A DNA stretch of 6,511 nt from Gammaproteobacteria bacterium (GTDB taxonomy: Bacteria; Pseudomonadota; Gammaproteobacteria; SZUA-229), in assembly GCA_016191795.1 (NCBI GenBank), contig JACPVK010000027.1, positions 1 to 6,511 of the forward strand, given 5' to 3'. The notes under the pieces are model-generated. The model was given only the letters and a program-made list of their open reading frames with translations. It did not search any database and was not told where the DNA came from. The position numbers were made by a program, and so were the translations under genes. Positions within the stretch are counted from its first letter, which is position 1; each line of letters opens with the position of its first letter. Below are positions 5,835 through 6,511 of the stretch, piece after piece.

Positions 5835-5862
5835 GATTCCATCTTTCACCCGGCAGACACTA

Positions 5863-6468
5863 TTGGACACATCCACCCATCAACCGGTTATCGCTTCTCT
5901 GCCCGACACTCGGGGCCGACGCATCCCCGGCAACCGCGGCATCTGGGTAGGCATATTTTGCGTGCTGGTGGAATTCACCGTGTTGTTCAGCGTGTATTTC
6001 ATCGCCAAAGCACATCACCCTGATGCTTTTCGGGCAGGCCCTGACCGGCTGTTAACAACTGCCGGCGTGGCGATTACCCTGTTGTTGCTGGCCAGTGGTT
6101 ATTGCATGGTCAAGGCGATTGAAGTGATCCGCGTCAATCGCCATCGTGCTGCGGCACTGTGGGTACTGGCAGCGATAGTCCTCGGACTGGGTTACCCGGC
6201 CGTCAAATTTTTTGAAATCAATTATTACATCGCGGACGGCATTGTGGGCCGAGCGGGGATTTTTTACGGCACTTATTATTACCTGACACTCAATCATCTG
6301 GTGCATGTTGGCTGGGGCTTGATGGGACTGATATTTGTTGCGATGCGCAGCGCCATGGGTAAATACAACGCAGGCAATTACAGCGGACTGGAAGCCGCCG
6401 CCATGTACTGGCATACCACCGACATACTCTGGCTGGTGATTTTTCAGCTGTTTTACGTGCTGAGGTAA
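5863..6468 (+). CDS. norE: NorE-like cytochrome c oxidase subunit III family protein
   Basis: A 201-residue inner-membrane protein of the heme-copper oxidase subunit III family, with five predicted membrane helices (about 27-48, 64-86, 96-116, 136-160 and 180-200). Family marks are IPGNRGIWVGIF and VEFTVLF in helix 1, KFFEINYY (115-122) with the conserved Glu, LNHLVHVGWG (143-152) and MYWHTTDILWLVIF (181-194), the counterpart of the YWHfvDvvW motif of COX3. Length and short N-terminus fit NorE, which is encoded with nitric oxide reductase (norCB) genes and helps its function or assembly, rather than COX3 of aa3 oxidases (about 260-290 residues). The upstream FNR-like box and a following small gene agree. 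The start is TTG at 5863 with no strong ribosome site; no ATG precedes the first helix, so the start is the least certain part. A subunit III of another terminal oxidase is the alternative. Confidence 0.85.
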   Translation: MDTSTHQPVIASLPDTRGRRIPGNRGIWVGIFCVLVEFTVLFSVYFIAKAHHPDAFRAGPDRLLTTAGVAITLLLLASGYCMVKAIEVIRVNRHRAAALWVLAAIVLGLGYPAVKFFEINYYIADGIVGRAGIFYGTYYYLTLNHLVHVGWGLMGLIFVAMRSAMGKYNAGNYSGLEAAAMYWHTTDILWLVIFQLFYVLR

Positions 6469-6471
6469 ACA

Positions 6472-6511
6472 ATGGGATCAGCAGAAAAAACCTGGCTGGC
6501 TTTATTCGCAC
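6472..6511 (+). CDS. norF: 5' end of the next gene, probably norF (oxidase subunit IV-like)
   Basis: Thirteen codons are visible before the window edge, reading MGSAEKTWLALFA. A GAGG ribosome site overlaps the end of norE (6462-6465), six bases before the ATG, and only three bases separate the norE stop from this start, so the two are cotranscribed. The beginning of a hydrophobic helix right after a short polar head fits the small NorF/cytochrome c oxidase subunit IV-like proteins that follow norE. With so little sequence the product is inferred from position. Confidence 0.5.
   Translation, partial: MGSAEKTWLALFA

Overview
The window looks like ordinary chromosome from a gammaproteobacterium with middling GC. 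The bases for this are a long-form proteobacterial IspG, an M18 aminopeptidase and a DUF938 methyltransferase of proteobacterial type, a NorE-like oxidase subunit III behind an FNR/DNR-like box, and palindromic repeats between genes. I cannot name a genus. NorE and the FNR-type promoter suggest a facultative denitrifier or NO-detoxifying organism, but that is inference.

Layout: the left 3.8 kb carries three genes on the minus strand. From right to left these are a COG3199-type ATP-NAD kinase-like protein (2692-3813), an M18 zinc aminopeptidase (1160-2446) and a small DUF938 class I SAM methyltransferase (272-862). They are 245 and 297 bp apart, so they are not a tight operon. All the flanking gaps carry repeats: a GTAGGGTGGGC palindrome, three copies of a CACAGAGA-rich palindrome, two arrays of a 10-bp CATTTGCGTT unit, a REP-like GC hairpin, and two copies of a GCCTGAAGAC-containing 20-mer.

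The right 2.5 kb is on the plus strand and free of these repeats. ispG (4045-5277) is divergent from the NAD kinase-like gene and overlaps by ATGA with a small secreted protein (5274-5738). That protein has the CCxxHDxxY signature, distal Asp and cysteine pattern of phospholipase A2. After a 124-bp gap holding an FNR-like site exactly 41.5 bp upstream of the start point inferred from a TATACT -10 box, a NorE-like cytochrome c oxidase subunit III gene (5863-6468) begins. The first 13 codons of the next gene, probably norF, run off the right edge.

How they work together: IspG supplies the penultimate step of the MEP isoprenoid pathway, and its partner is predicted to be exported and to act on phospholipids or another ester. 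NorE and the next gene probably open a nitric oxide reductase cluster induced by low oxygen or NO. The minus-strand genes are housekeeping or unassigned. I see no defence island, phage, transposase, CRISPR, tRNA or rRNA. The least ordinary items are the ispG/PLA2-like overlap, the well-spaced FNR-like promoter and the dense mosaic of intergenic repeats.
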